A stretch of DNA of 64,000 bases from Streptomyces atratus (GTDB taxonomy: Bacteria > Actinomycetota > Actinomycetes > Streptomycetales > Streptomycetaceae), in the NCBI RefSeq assembly GCF_014648655.1, contig NZ_BMRN01000012.1:62001-126000 (forward strand), read 5' to 3'. The position numbers were made by a program, and so were the translations under genes. Positions 8,721 to 16,531 of this stretch are shown piece after piece. Each line of letters starts with the position of its first letter. The first letter of the stretch is position 1. The notes under the pieces were generated by a model. The model saw nothing but the letters and a program-made list of their open reading frames with translations. It was not told the DNA's origin and did no database searches.

Positions 8721-10709
8721 ATGAAGTCCACAGCGGCCCACGGAACGTGGCCGTCACCGATCGACGCACGACTGGCCGCCTCCAACGACGGCCGTCCGGA
8801 ATACGTCGGCGTGGTCGGCGACGAGGTGTGGTGGACGGAACCGCGCCCCGCCGAGGCGGGCCGCCGCGCACTGATCCGCCGCCGGGCGGACGGGACCAGC
8901 ACCTGTGTCCTGCCCGCTCCGTGGAACGTACGGAGCCGGGTCATCGAGTACGGCGGACAGCCCTGGGCCGGGGCCGCACGCGCCGAGGGCGGCCCGCTGA
9001 TCGTCTTCGTCGACTTCGCCGACCAGCGGCTGTACGCATACGCCCCCGACCGGCCCGGCGAACCCTGGCCGCTCACCCCGGTCTCGGCCGTCGGCGGCGG
9101 ACTGCGCTGGGTCGACCCGCAGCTCCACCTCGACCGGGGAGAGCGGGGCGAAGTGTGGTGCGTCCTGGAGGAGTTCACCGGCGAGGCACCCACCGATCTG
9201 CGCCGGGTGATCGCCGCCGTACCCCTGGACGGCTCGGCGGCCGACGACCGCTCGGCGGTACGTGAACTCACCGACGACAGCCGCCGCTTCGTCACCGGAC
9301 CGAAGCTCTCGCCCGACGGGCGGCGGGCGGCCTGGATCGCCTGGGACCATCCGCGGATGCCGTGGGACGGCACCGAGGTGATGCTCGCGGACGTCGCCGA
9401 CGACGGTACGTTCCAGCACACCTGGAGCTTCGGCGGCGGCCCCGAGGAATCGGTGCCGCAGATCGAGTGGGGTGCCGACGGGCAGCTGGTGTTCGCCAGT
9501 GACCGCAGCGGCTGGTGGAACCTGTACCGCGCCGACCCGCACCGGGGAACGGTCGCGCTCTGCCCCCGGGAGGAGGAGTTCGCCGGACCGCTCTGGAAGA
9601 TCGGCCTCAGCTGGTTCCGGCCGCTGGAGAACGGCCTGATCGCCACCGTCCACGGCCGGGGCACCACCACGCTCGGCATACTCGACCCGGAGACCGGCGA
9701 ACTCGTCGACGTCGCCGGGCCCTGGACCGAATGGGCCGAGTCGCTCGCCGTGCACGGCAGCCGGATCATCGGCATCGCCGCGAGCCCGTACAGCGACTAC
9801 GAGATCGTGGAGCTGGACACCGCGACCGGCCGCAGCCGGATCATCGGCACACCGCACGTGGACGCCGTCGACCCCGCCTACTACCCGCAGCCCGAGGACC
9901 GCACCTTCACCGGGCCCGACGGCCGGGAGATCCACGCCCACATCTACCCTCCGCGAAACCCCGACCTGGCCGGCCCCGACGGCGAACTGCCGCCCTATGT
10001 GGTCTGGGCGCACGGCGGCCCCACCGGCCATGCCGCACTCGTCCTCGACCTGGAGATCGCCTACTTCACCTCGCGCGGCATCGGCGTCGCCGAGGTCAAC
10101 TACGGCGGTTCCACCGGCTACGGCAGGACCTACCGCAACCGACTGCGCGAACAGTGGGGCGTCGTCGACGTCGAGGACTGCGCGGCCGTCGCCGAGGCGC
10201 TGGCGGCCGAGGGCACGGCCGACCGGCAGCGGCTCGCCATCCGGGGCGGCAGCGCCGGCGGCTGGACCACTGCCGCCTCACTGACCGGCACCGATGTCTA
10301 CGCCTGCGGCACGATCATCTACCCCATCCTCGATCTGACCGGCTGGGGCACGGATGAGACCCATGACTTCGAATCGCGGTACCTGGAGTCCCTGGTGGGC
10401 CCGCTCGCCGAAGTCCCGGCACGCTACCGCGAACGGTCGCCGGTCACCCGCACCGGCCATCTGACCACGCCCTTCCTCCTGCTCCAGGGGCTGGACGATC
10501 CGATCTGCCCACCCGTCCAGTGCGAACGGTTCCTGGCCGAGGTCGAAGGGCGCGGCATCCCGCACGCGTATCTCACCTTCGAGGGGGAGGGGCACGGGTT
10601 CCGGCGCGCCGACACCATGATCCGCGCCCTGGAGGCCGAACTCTCCCTGTACGGCCAGACTTTCGGCATCGACTGTCCCGACGTGCCGCGGCTGGAGCTG
10701 AAGAAGTGA
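8721..10709 (+). CDS. S9 family (prolyl oligopeptidase-type) peptidase
   Basis: A 662-residue protein with an N-terminal beta-propeller (about residues 30-390, with WDL/PDG-like blades) and a C-terminal alpha/beta hydrolase domain. The nucleophile is in IRGGSAGGWT, the Asp in LLQGLDDPICPP and the His in EGEGHGFR. No signal peptide is present, so it works in the cytoplasm on short peptides or aminoacyl-peptides. The ATG at 8721 follows a G-rich Shine-Dalgarno at 8707-8713; a TTG six bases upstream is in frame but less likely. It ends in a GTGA overlap with the LD-carboxypeptidase gene. Confidence 0.93.
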   Translation: MKSTAAHGTWPSPIDARLAASNDGRPEYVGVVGDEVWWTEPRPAEAGRRALIRRRADGTSTCVLPAPWNVRSRVIEYGGQPWAGAARAEGGPLIVFVDFADQRLYAYAPDRPGEPWPLTPVSAVGGGLRWVDPQLHLDRGERGEVWCVLEEFTGEAPTDLRRVIAAVPLDGSAADDRSAVRELTDDSRRFVTGPKLSPDGRRAAWIAWDHPRMPWDGTEVMLADVADDGTFQHTWSFGGGPEESVPQIEWGADGQLVFASDRSGWWNLYRADPHRGTVALCPREEEFAGPLWKIGLSWFRPLENGLIATVHGRGTTTLGILDPETGELVDVAGPWTEWAESLAVHGSRIIGIAASPYSDYEIVELDTATGRSRIIGTPHVDAVDPAYYPQPEDRTFTGPDGREIHAHIYPPRNPDLAGPDGELPPYVVWAHGGPTGHAALVLDLEIAYFTSRGIGVAEVNYGGSTGYGRTYRNRLREQWGVVDVEDCAAVAEALAAEGTADRQRLAIRGGSAGGWTTAASLTGTDVYACGTIIYPILDLTGWGTDETHDFESRYLESLVGPLAEVPARYRERSPVTRTGHLTTPFLLLQGLDDPICPPVQCERFLAEVEGRGIPHAYLTFEGEGHGFRRADTMIRALEAELSLYGQTFGIDCPDVPRLELKK

Positions 10710-11650
10710 CCCTCGCCCCCCTGTCCCGTCCCGCCCGACTGCGTCCGGGCGCCAGGATCGCCGTCGTGTCACCGAGCGGACCGGTGCCCGCCGACCGCCT
10801 GGAGGCGGGCCTCGACATACTGCGCGGCTGGGGTCTCGATCCGGTCGAAGCGCCCCATGTCCGTGCTGTGCACCCGGAGTTGGACTACCTCGCCGGTACG
10901 GACGTGGTGCGGGCCCGGGACCTCCAGGAGGCCTGGTGCGATCCGTCCGTCGACGCGGTCATCTGTGCCCGCGGCGGGTACGGCGTGCACCGCATGGTCG
11001 ACCTGGTCGACTGGGCGGCGATGCGCGCGGCCGGGCCCAAGGTGTTCATCGGCTACAGCGACATCACCGTGCTGCACGAGGCATTCGCCCGGCGCATGGG
11101 GCTCGCCACCCTGCACGGCCCGATGGTCGGCACCGAGACCTTCCTCAAGGACCCGGACACCCAGGAATCCCTGCGGGCCACCCTGTTCGAGCCCGAGTCG
11201 GTACGCATTCTCGGCCTGCCCGCGGCGCGGGTGCTGGTCCCCGGCAGGGCCCGCGGCATCACCTACGGCGGCTGTGTGAGCCTGCTCGCCGCCGACATCG
11301 GCACCCCGAATGCCCGGACGTCCGCCCGGGGCGGGCTGCTGGTGATCGAGGACACCACCGAAGACCCGTACAACATCGACCGCATCCTCACTCAACTGCT
11401 CAGGGCCGGGGCGCTCGACGGGATTGCCGGGGTGGCCTGCGGTTCCTGGGCGGGCTGCGGTCCGTACGAGAAGGTGCGGGCGGTCCTCGCAGACCGGCTC
11501 GGCCCGCTGGGCGTGCCTGTTGTCGAGGAACTGGGCTTCGGGCACGGACCGACGGCGCTCACGATTCCGCTCGGCGTGCCCGCGGTGCTGGACGCGCCGG
11601 CCGACGGGGGTCCTGCCACGCTCACCATGGAGGGGCCAGCACTGGTCTGA
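10706..11650 (+). CDS. S66 family LD-carboxypeptidase (muramoyltetrapeptide carboxypeptidase-like)
   Basis: A 314-residue S66 serine peptidase, a family that removes the terminal D-Ala from murein tetrapeptides during cell-wall recycling (or related LD-peptide bonds, as in microcin immunity MccF). N-terminal RIAVVSPSGPVP is the typical first strand. The catalytic Ser is in FIGYSDITVLH, the Glu in LLVIEDTTEDPYNIDR and the His in ELGFGHGPTALTIP. The GTG start overlaps the TGA of the S9 gene (GTGA), so the four genes 6502-11650 are almost certainly one transcript. No transporter gene is in the set. Confidence 0.92.
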   Translation: MTLAPLSRPARLRPGARIAVVSPSGPVPADRLEAGLDILRGWGLDPVEAPHVRAVHPELDYLAGTDVVRARDLQEAWCDPSVDAVICARGGYGVHRMVDLVDWAAMRAAGPKVFIGYSDITVLHEAFARRMGLATLHGPMVGTETFLKDPDTQESLRATLFEPESVRILGLPAARVLVPGRARGITYGGCVSLLAADIGTPNARTSARGGLLVIEDTTEDPYNIDRILTQLLRAGALDGIAGVACGSWAGCGPYEKVRAVLADRLGPLGVPVVEELGFGHGPTALTIPLGVPAVLDAPADGGPATLTMEGPALV

Positions 11651-11867
11651 ACGGCCCTGTGCTGCGAAGAAGCTGAGCATCCTTCACAACCGCGGCATCA
11701 AGCCGGTCACAGTGGTCAGCGCCCCCGAGGACACCGGTGTGCTGGAGCTTCCGGTGGTCGGCGGCCGGGTGGAGTGAGGCACCGAGGGGATGATCGGCCC
11801 AGGTCGACACCCCTGGGGAGTGTCTTCAGAGTCCCGTCTGCCCGGCGCTGTGTGGTGCGCACGCTCC
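11651..11867. other. Short gene-free gap between convergent genes
   Basis: 217 bp between the S66 peptidase stop and the 3' end of the leftward methyltransferase. One plus-strand frame (11684-11777) reads smoothly as a possible protein tail (HNRGIKPVTVVSAPEDTG), but it has no start, no partner upstream and no family match I recognise, so it is not called as a gene. Confidence 0.3.
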
Positions 11868-12632
11868 CTAGGGCATTCCGTGAGGGACGGGCTCCGCGGT
11901 ACCGCGCCGCGCCACGAACACGAACTCCCTGCCCGGCCGGTCGGGTGCGTCGCGTACGTCCTCGACGACGAAGCCGTGCTCGTGCAAGTCCCGCTCGATC
12001 TCCGTACGTTCACGGAAGCGAAGTGTCGATTCCGAGGTCAGTACGTCCCCGTCCGCAGCGAACACGTGCGTACCCCGGAAGCTCACCAGCGGCAGGCTCA
12101 CGTCCGTCAGCTCGGCCCAGGTCTCGACGTGGCCGACGCCCGCGATGTCCGTCATGCGGTACGTGGTCTCGCGCGTCCACTCCGCCCACTCCTCCCACAC
12201 GCGCTGCGCCGGATCGCGCGTCTCGAAGACAAGCCGCCCGCCGGGCCGCAGCGCCTCGTACGCGCCGCGCAGCGTCGTACGCCACGCCTGCGGCTCGGCG
12301 ATCGCCTCGGCGACGTTCCCGGTCATCGTCACCAGGTCGATCTGCATGGGCGGCAGGTCCCCCGCGTTGCCGTCGAGCCAGCGCACCCGCTCCGCGCCCG
12401 GCTTGCCACGCGCGACGTCGACGGATGCCCGCGCGGGATCGATCCCGGTGACCGTCATCCCGCGCTTTGCGAGCAGCAGCGCGAACACGCCCGTACCGCA
12501 CCCGATGTCCAGCACAGACCGCGCGCCGAACTCCTCCGCCATCGCGAGATACGCGTCGAGATCGCTGCGGTCCGGATCGAGTGGGTCGTAGATGGCGGCG
12601 AGGCGTGGATGCCCGAAACTTGCGTCAACCAT
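11868..12632 (-). CDS. Class I SAM-dependent methyltransferase
   Basis: A 254-residue protein with the Rossmann methyltransferase motifs in order: VLDIGCGTGVFALLLAKRG (motif I, about residue 43), VTGIDPA (acidic strand 2), WLDGNAGDLPP (motif II) and LVTMTGNVAEAI. The region after ALRPGGRLVFETRD is the motif-III strand. The start ATG 12630-12632 (MVDASFGHPRLAAIYDPLDPD) begins the conserved N-terminus; the long open frame continuing upstream overlaps the acetyltransferase and is not coding. The substrate is unknown. It is transcribed away from the GNAT gene at 12765, with a shared intergenic region of 132 bp. Confidence 0.88.
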   Translation of the reverse strand: MVDASFGHPRLAAIYDPLDPDRSDLDAYLAMAEEFGARSVLDIGCGTGVFALLLAKRGMTVTGIDPARASVDVARGKPGAERVRWLDGNAGDLPPMQIDLVTMTGNVAEAIAEPQAWRTTLRGAYEALRPGGRLVFETRDPAQRVWEEWAEWTRETTYRMTDIAGVGHVETWAELTDVSLPLVSFRGTHVFAADGDVLTSESTLRFRERTEIERDLHEHGFVVEDVRDAPDRPGREFVFVARRGTAEPVPHGMP

Positions 12633-12732
12633 GGAGGCGAACCTATGTGGCCCCGAGCCCGCGCGGCCACCGCTTTTCGGGTTACGGCGCCAAGCGGGCG
12701 CGGCGAAGTGCGCCGCTGATCCCGGCAGGAGT

Positions 12733-12758
12733 TGTCTTCCAATGTCACGCCCTAGGCT
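12733..12758 (+). promoter_or_regulatory. Probable promoter giving a leaderless GNAT mRNA
   Basis: A -10-like TAGGCT at 12753-12758 lies 6 nt before the ATG at 12765, with a TTGTCT-like -35 about 15 nt upstream (12732-12737). The start codon has no Shine-Dalgarno. This spacing puts the transcript start at or next to the ATG, the common leaderless arrangement in Streptomyces. Confidence 0.45.
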
Positions 12759-12764
12759 GGCCGG

Positions 12765-13349
12765 ATGTCTGGAACCCACTGTCTGGCCGAGGGACGGCGC
12801 ACGGCTATCCGCCCCTACACACGAGCGGATGCCGAGGAGTTCACCACCCGGGCGAGGGAGAGCCGGGACATGCACAGCCCATGGCTCTTCCCGCCCGACG
12901 ACGCCCGCGCGTACGCCGCCTACGCGGGCCGGCTGATCGAAGACCCCACAAAGGCGGGCTTCCTGGTCTGCGAACGAGGGAGCGGCGACAGCGGGGCCGG
13001 CGAGGGCGGGGCCGGTGACAGGATCGCGGGGTTCATCAACATCAACAACATCGTCGGCGGCGCGTTTCGCTGCGGCGCGCTCGGATACGGGGCCTTCGCC
13101 CATGCGGCGGGGCGCGGCCTGATGAGTGAAGGGCTGGGACTGGTCCTGCGGTACGCTTTTGGTCCGCTCGGCCTGCACCGTCTCGAAGCCAACATCCAGC
13201 CCGGCAACGAGGGTTCGCTCGCCCTCGTCGAACGGGCCGGATTCCGCCTGGAGGGGTTCTCGCCGGACTTCCTCTTCATCGACGGAGCCTGGCGCGACCA
13301 CGAGCGGTGGGCGATCACGGCCGAGATGCTGAGCCAGGACGGCGTCTAG
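12765..13349 (+). CDS. GNAT family N-acetyltransferase (RimJ/RimL type)
   Basis: A 194-residue acetyltransferase. The N-terminus TAIRPYTRADAEEF is the first GNAT strand. The acetyl-CoA region is GYGAFAHAAGRGLMSEGLGLVLRYAF, followed by LGLHRLEANIQPGNEGSLALVERAGF, the RimJ/RimL signature (HRLEAxxxxxNxxSxxLxExxGF). This subgroup acetylates protein alpha-amino groups or small amines; the substrate is not predictable. A short Gly-rich insert (GSGDSGAGEGGAGD) lies at about residue 73-86. The TAG stop uses the TA of the target site of the adjoining MITE plus that element's first G. Confidence 0.9.
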   Translation: MSGTHCLAEGRRTAIRPYTRADAEEFTTRARESRDMHSPWLFPPDDARAYAAYAGRLIEDPTKAGFLVCERGSGDSGAGEGGAGDRIAGFININNIVGGAFRCGALGYGAFAHAAGRGLMSEGLGLVLRYAFGPLGLHRLEANIQPGNEGSLALVERAGFRLEGFSPDFLFIDGAWRDHERWAITAEMLSQDGV

Positions 13350-13511
13350 GTCCTGTCCTGCCGATCTTCGCGGGCCCGGAACGCCTGGCACGGCACCTCG
13401 CCGCGTTGTCGGAGTCGCCCAAGTACGTCCAGTACGAGGACGATCCTCCGCCTTGCGGTGCACCGCACCAGACGTCCCGGGCTGATCCACGAAGATCGAC
13501 AGGACAGGACC
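13349..13511. mobile_element. 163-bp MITE (IS5-like ends) inserted at a CTAG shared by two stop codons
   Basis: The ends are 22-bp inverted repeats differing at one position: 13349-13370 begins GGTCCTGTCCTG and 13490-13511 ends CAGGACAGGACC. Each end is flanked by TA, within CTAG at 13346-13349 and 13511-13514, as expected of TA target duplication. The interior has no transposase gene, so the element is non-autonomous. The GNAT gene to the left and the nitrilase-family gene to the right are convergent, and both use TAG stops formed at the element's borders. Removing the element and one TA restores one CTAG that serves as TAG on both strands. Confidence 0.85.
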
Positions 13512-14236
13512 TAGTGCCCGGGCCGGGCCGGGCCCACGGTCGCGGTCACCACAGCTGCGGGCTCGGGCCCGGCCTGCGCGGTGGGGGTTCCGTCCGGTGC
13601 CCAGATGCCTGAGCCGCCCGACGTGAGGGCGTACACCCCACTCGGTCCCGCCGCGGTGGCCAGCACCGCCCACACACCATGGGCGAGCGCCGCCCGGTTC
13701 ATGTGCCCGTCGCGCCGGGCGGCCTGCTCGGGTCCGGGGCCGTACAGGGTGCTCGCCACATACGCGTCGATGCCCAGGGCGGCAGTGGCGGCGGCGTGCT
13801 CGGGAACGGCCGCGTCGTAACACACCGCAAGCCCCAGCCGCAGGCCGTCGATCACCAGGACCTCGGGCTTCTCTCCCGGGGTGAAGCGGTCGGACTCCTC
13901 GCCGTGCAGCCACATCTTGCGGTAGACGACGCTCGCGCCCTCGCCCGTGACGGCCAGGGTGGCGATGTACTCACGCCCGTCCGCGGCGCGCACCGGCGCC
14001 CCGACCAGAGCCGTCGCGCCCGCCTCGCGGCACGCCGTGACGATCGGCCGCAGGCGGGGGTCGTCGGGTGACACGGCCGGGGCTACGAGGTCGTAGCCCG
14101 TGAGCGACAGCTCCGGGAAGACGACCAGCCGTGCCCCCGCCCGGCCGATCGCCTCCGCATGGACCACGGCGTTGGCGGCGACGTCGAGAGGGACACAGTC
14201 GGGCTGGGCGACGGCGGCAGTGAGCGGTACGGGCAC
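13511..14236 (-). CDS. Nitrilase/carbon-nitrogen hydrolase family amidase
   Basis: A 241-residue hydrolase of the nitrilase superfamily with an intact Glu-Lys-Cys triad: LVVFPELSLTGYDL (Glu), VYRKMWLHGEE (Lys) and LGLAVCYDAAVPEHAA (Cys). The fold closes with GSGIWAPDGTPTAQAG. The family hydrolyses non-peptide C-N bonds in amides, carbamoyl compounds or omega-amidated acids. The GTG at 14234-14236 is chosen because GGAG lies 6 nt upstream and the protein then starts at the usual first strand (LTAAVAQPD); longer frames with TTG or GTG starts exist. The stop codon borders the MITE. Confidence 0.88.
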   Translation of the reverse strand: MPVPLTAAVAQPDCVPLDVAANAVVHAEAIGRAGARLVVFPELSLTGYDLVAPAVSPDDPRLRPIVTACREAGATALVGAPVRAADGREYIATLAVTGEGASVVYRKMWLHGEESDRFTPGEKPEVLVIDGLRLGLAVCYDAAVPEHAAATAALGIDAYVASTLYGPGPEQAARRDGHMNRAALAHGVWAVLATAAGPSGVYALTSGGSGIWAPDGTPTAQAGPEPAAVVTATVGPARPGH

Positions 14237-14438
14237 GAGGTACTCCGGATCAGCCGGTCGGCCGGGCACTCCGGGGGCGGACCGCCCGGGGGAGACACCG
14301 CAGGTCACCGACGCGAACAAGGTGGTGACCAGCCTATAGAGCAGCTCGACCCGAGCAGCCGGCCGGGTCCGTCGGGCGGAGTGGTCAGCCGGGCCGGTCG
14401 CGTGGGCCGGTCACCCGGACCGTTTCAGCCGGTGCGGT

Positions 14439-15842
14439 TCAGCAGTGGCCGGGTCTGGCATACACGGTGATGCGCGCCTGCGTGACCGTTCGGCTCGCGC
14501 ATTCCTCGAAGTACGCGTCGAGGGTGGAGCGCTTGACCGCCTCACGCGCGTTCGCGTCCAGCGGCTGGCCCTCCGGATCGCGCACCGCGATGACGCGTGC
14601 CCTGGTCAGGATGCGCTCGCGAATCCGGTCCGTCGGCAGCTCCGTGCCGAACAGTGTGTCGGAGGCGACCGGGGTCTGTTCCAGGGCGAGGTCGGACAGG
14701 GAACGGAAGGAGTCCGGCCGGGCCAGCGTCCATACGCGTCTGCGTGAGGGCATGAACAGCAGCCCGTCTCCCGGCTCGGCGATGTCCTGGACCGCCCGGG
14801 CGATCGCGACCGCGTCGTTCGCGCGGCTCCCCGGTTTCCGCAGCGCGGTGCTCACGGGTACGAGGGTGGCGAGCACCGCGGCCAGCGCCACTGCACATGT
14901 CACACGTTGTACGGTTCCGGCACCGCGTGCCGACCGCCGGAGCCGGTCGAGCATCGAACCCGCCAGGAGCGCGAAGCCGATGGCGGAGGCCAGGACGTAA
15001 CGGTCCACGTACAACGGATGCAACGGGCTTGTCAGCATGAGCAGCGCGCTGGGCAGGATCAGCAGCGGGAGCGCGAGCGCGGACAATGTGATCGGTCCGC
15101 GGGCTCGGCCGGCAAAGCGGGCGAAGGCGATGCCCAGCAGGGCCGTCGCGGCGAAGCCCAGCACTTCCCCGACGTCCGGCGTGCCGATCCAGTCCACCTG
15201 CGCGGACTGCGTGGTGCTGAAGGCGGCGAGCGGGAGGAGGCCGGCGAGCACCCCACCCGCCGCGATGCTCCACGCCCGCGCCAGTCGAGCCCGGAAGACG
15301 GTCACACCATGGGCCAGGAGCATCAGTACGGCGAACTCGTGGAGCAGACAGGCCGTCAGCATCACCGCGCCGTACGCAACCCAGCCCCGTCTTCCCGGCC
15401 GGGAGAGGTTGCTGACCAGGAGGCAACTCGCCCACGTGATCAGTGCACAGATCAGGGCGTAGGACCGGCCCTCCTGCGCGTACCGCTGCACCGGCGGGAG
15501 CAGCGGGAAGACGAGGCCCGCCAGCAGCCCCGTCCATGTCCCTCCGAGCCGCTGCCCCAGCCGTATGATGCCGACCGCCGCCGCGGCGACCGCCAGTACC
15601 GACGGCAGCCGCAGCGCCACCAGACCGCCGTCCCAGAGGCCGAACACCCCACGCATGATCAGGTAGTACAGGCCGTGCACGACGTCGACATGGCCCAGCG
15701 TGTGCCACATCTGCGGCACACTCCGATGTGACATTGCAAAGGTGACCGCCTCGTCTCCCCACAGGGTGTCCTGGCGGCGGATTCCCCAGACCCCGATGAG
15801 CAGGGCCGGCAGTCCGGGGGTCCACGGGATGGCCCGGCGCAG
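14439..15842 (-). CDS. GT39/GT83-like membrane glycosyltransferase, N-terminus uncertain
   Basis: A polytopic membrane protein of the protein-mannosyltransferase/ArnT type, which moves sugars from polyprenyl-phosphate donors. About 9-10 hydrophobic segments are followed by a soluble C-terminal domain of about 130 residues. The first ATG in frame (15734) falls inside the conserved first loop: homology clearly starts earlier, reading LPALLIGVWGIRRQDTLWGDEAVTFAM, with the catalytic Asp-Glu pair. Upstream of that there is no ATG, GTG or TTG in frame back to a stop near 16006. I place the start at a CTG (15840-15842), but a frameshift linking to the ATG at 15962-15964, or a sequence error, is equally possible. 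Confidence 0.7.
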   Translation of the reverse strand: MRRAIPWTPGLPALLIGVWGIRRQDTLWGDEAVTFAMSHRSVPQMWHTLGHVDVVHGLYYLIMRGVFGLWDGGLVALRLPSVLAVAAAAVGIIRLGQRLGGTWTGLLAGLVFPLLPPVQRYAQEGRSYALICALITWASCLLVSNLSRPGRRGWVAYGAVMLTACLLHEFAVLMLLAHGVTVFRARLARAWSIAAGGVLAGLLPLAAFSTTQSAQVDWIGTPDVGEVLGFAATALLGIAFARFAGRARGPITLSALALPLLILPSALLMLTSPLHPLYVDRYVLASAIGFALLAGSMLDRLRRSARGAGTVQRVTCAVALAAVLATLVPVSTALRKPGSRANDAVAIARAVQDIAEPGDGLLFMPSRRRVWTLARPDSFRSLSDLALEQTPVASDTLFGTELPTDRIRERILTRARVIAVRDPEGQPLDANAREAVKRSTLDAYFEECASRTVTQARITVYARPGHC

Positions 15843-15964
15843 GGCGCTCCGGGCCGGTTGCGGGAGATGTGCCGTTCGCGAATCGGCGGTGGGGGCGGTG
15901 TGCTGGATGAGAGAGATGACGTGCTCCGTCCGAAGAGAGGTCTCTCGCTCAGTCGATCGTCCAT

Positions 15965-16531
15965 CGTGTTGATGGGCAGCCCCCGCAGGCGGTGCCGATC
16001 AATTTCATTCGCGCTGCTCAGCGCCGGCGCGCCATACCCGGTGCCGGCTCCGCGGCACCACCTCTACACCGCCCTGCGCATTTACCCGCTCGCTCCGTCC
16101 CGGGCGGCCGCCGCCGTCTGCTCGCGCTCCCGAGGCGGTCCCTCGAAGGACGAATAACAGGCGCGTCTGCCCGATGTGGGGTATCGGATCATCTACTGAC
16201 CCGCAGGGTGCACCCCACTGGCCCACCCCGGATTGGCCAAGTCTTTGCCCGTGGCCGATTCGGGCTGCCCACCGCGCCCGCCGGCCTTTCCCGTACGGGC
16301 TGCGGAGCGCAGCACTCCGTACAGGAAGGGAAAACGGCGGCCGAAAGTATGAGGGGCCGGCCTCCGTCGGTGTAACGACCGTGTTGACCGTACGCAATCG
16401 CAGGCAGAGGCTCGTTATATAGCTGCTAAATACAACTGGTTCTGCCGGGCCTTCGCTTTCGGCACGCCGCCCGGGGGACGGCACCGTGCGTGCGACCGCT
16501 TCCCGGCCGGGACCGAATCGGGAGGACGCGT
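15965..16531. other. Gene-free divergent region between glycosyltransferase and asparagine synthetase
   Basis: About 565 bp. No convincing coding frame on either strand. It should carry promoters in both directions and contains a long stem-loop at 16285-16330, listed separately. Confidence 0.4.
16285..16330. other. Strong three-part stem-loop in the asnB upstream region
   Basis: Nested arms CCTTTCC/GGAAGGG (one G-T pair), GTACGG/CCGTAC and CTGCG/CGCAG pair in order around a GAG loop, giving an 18-bp interrupted stem within 46 nt. It lies about 200 bp before asnB. It could be a leader structure, a terminator of an unseen small transcript or a protein-binding site; the sequence alone does not decide. 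Confidence 0.5.

Noticed and set aside
13349..13511. An ordinary intrinsic terminator between convergent genes
   Set aside because: The arms are 22 bp long but 119 bp apart, flanked by TA/CTAG duplications, which fits a transposable element much better than a hairpin.
11868..13913. A 680-residue minus-strand protein covering the methyltransferase and beyond
   Set aside because: Only the part up to 12632 has methyltransferase motifs; the rest is antisense to the GNAT gene and the MITE and reads as Arg/Pro-rich shadow sequence.
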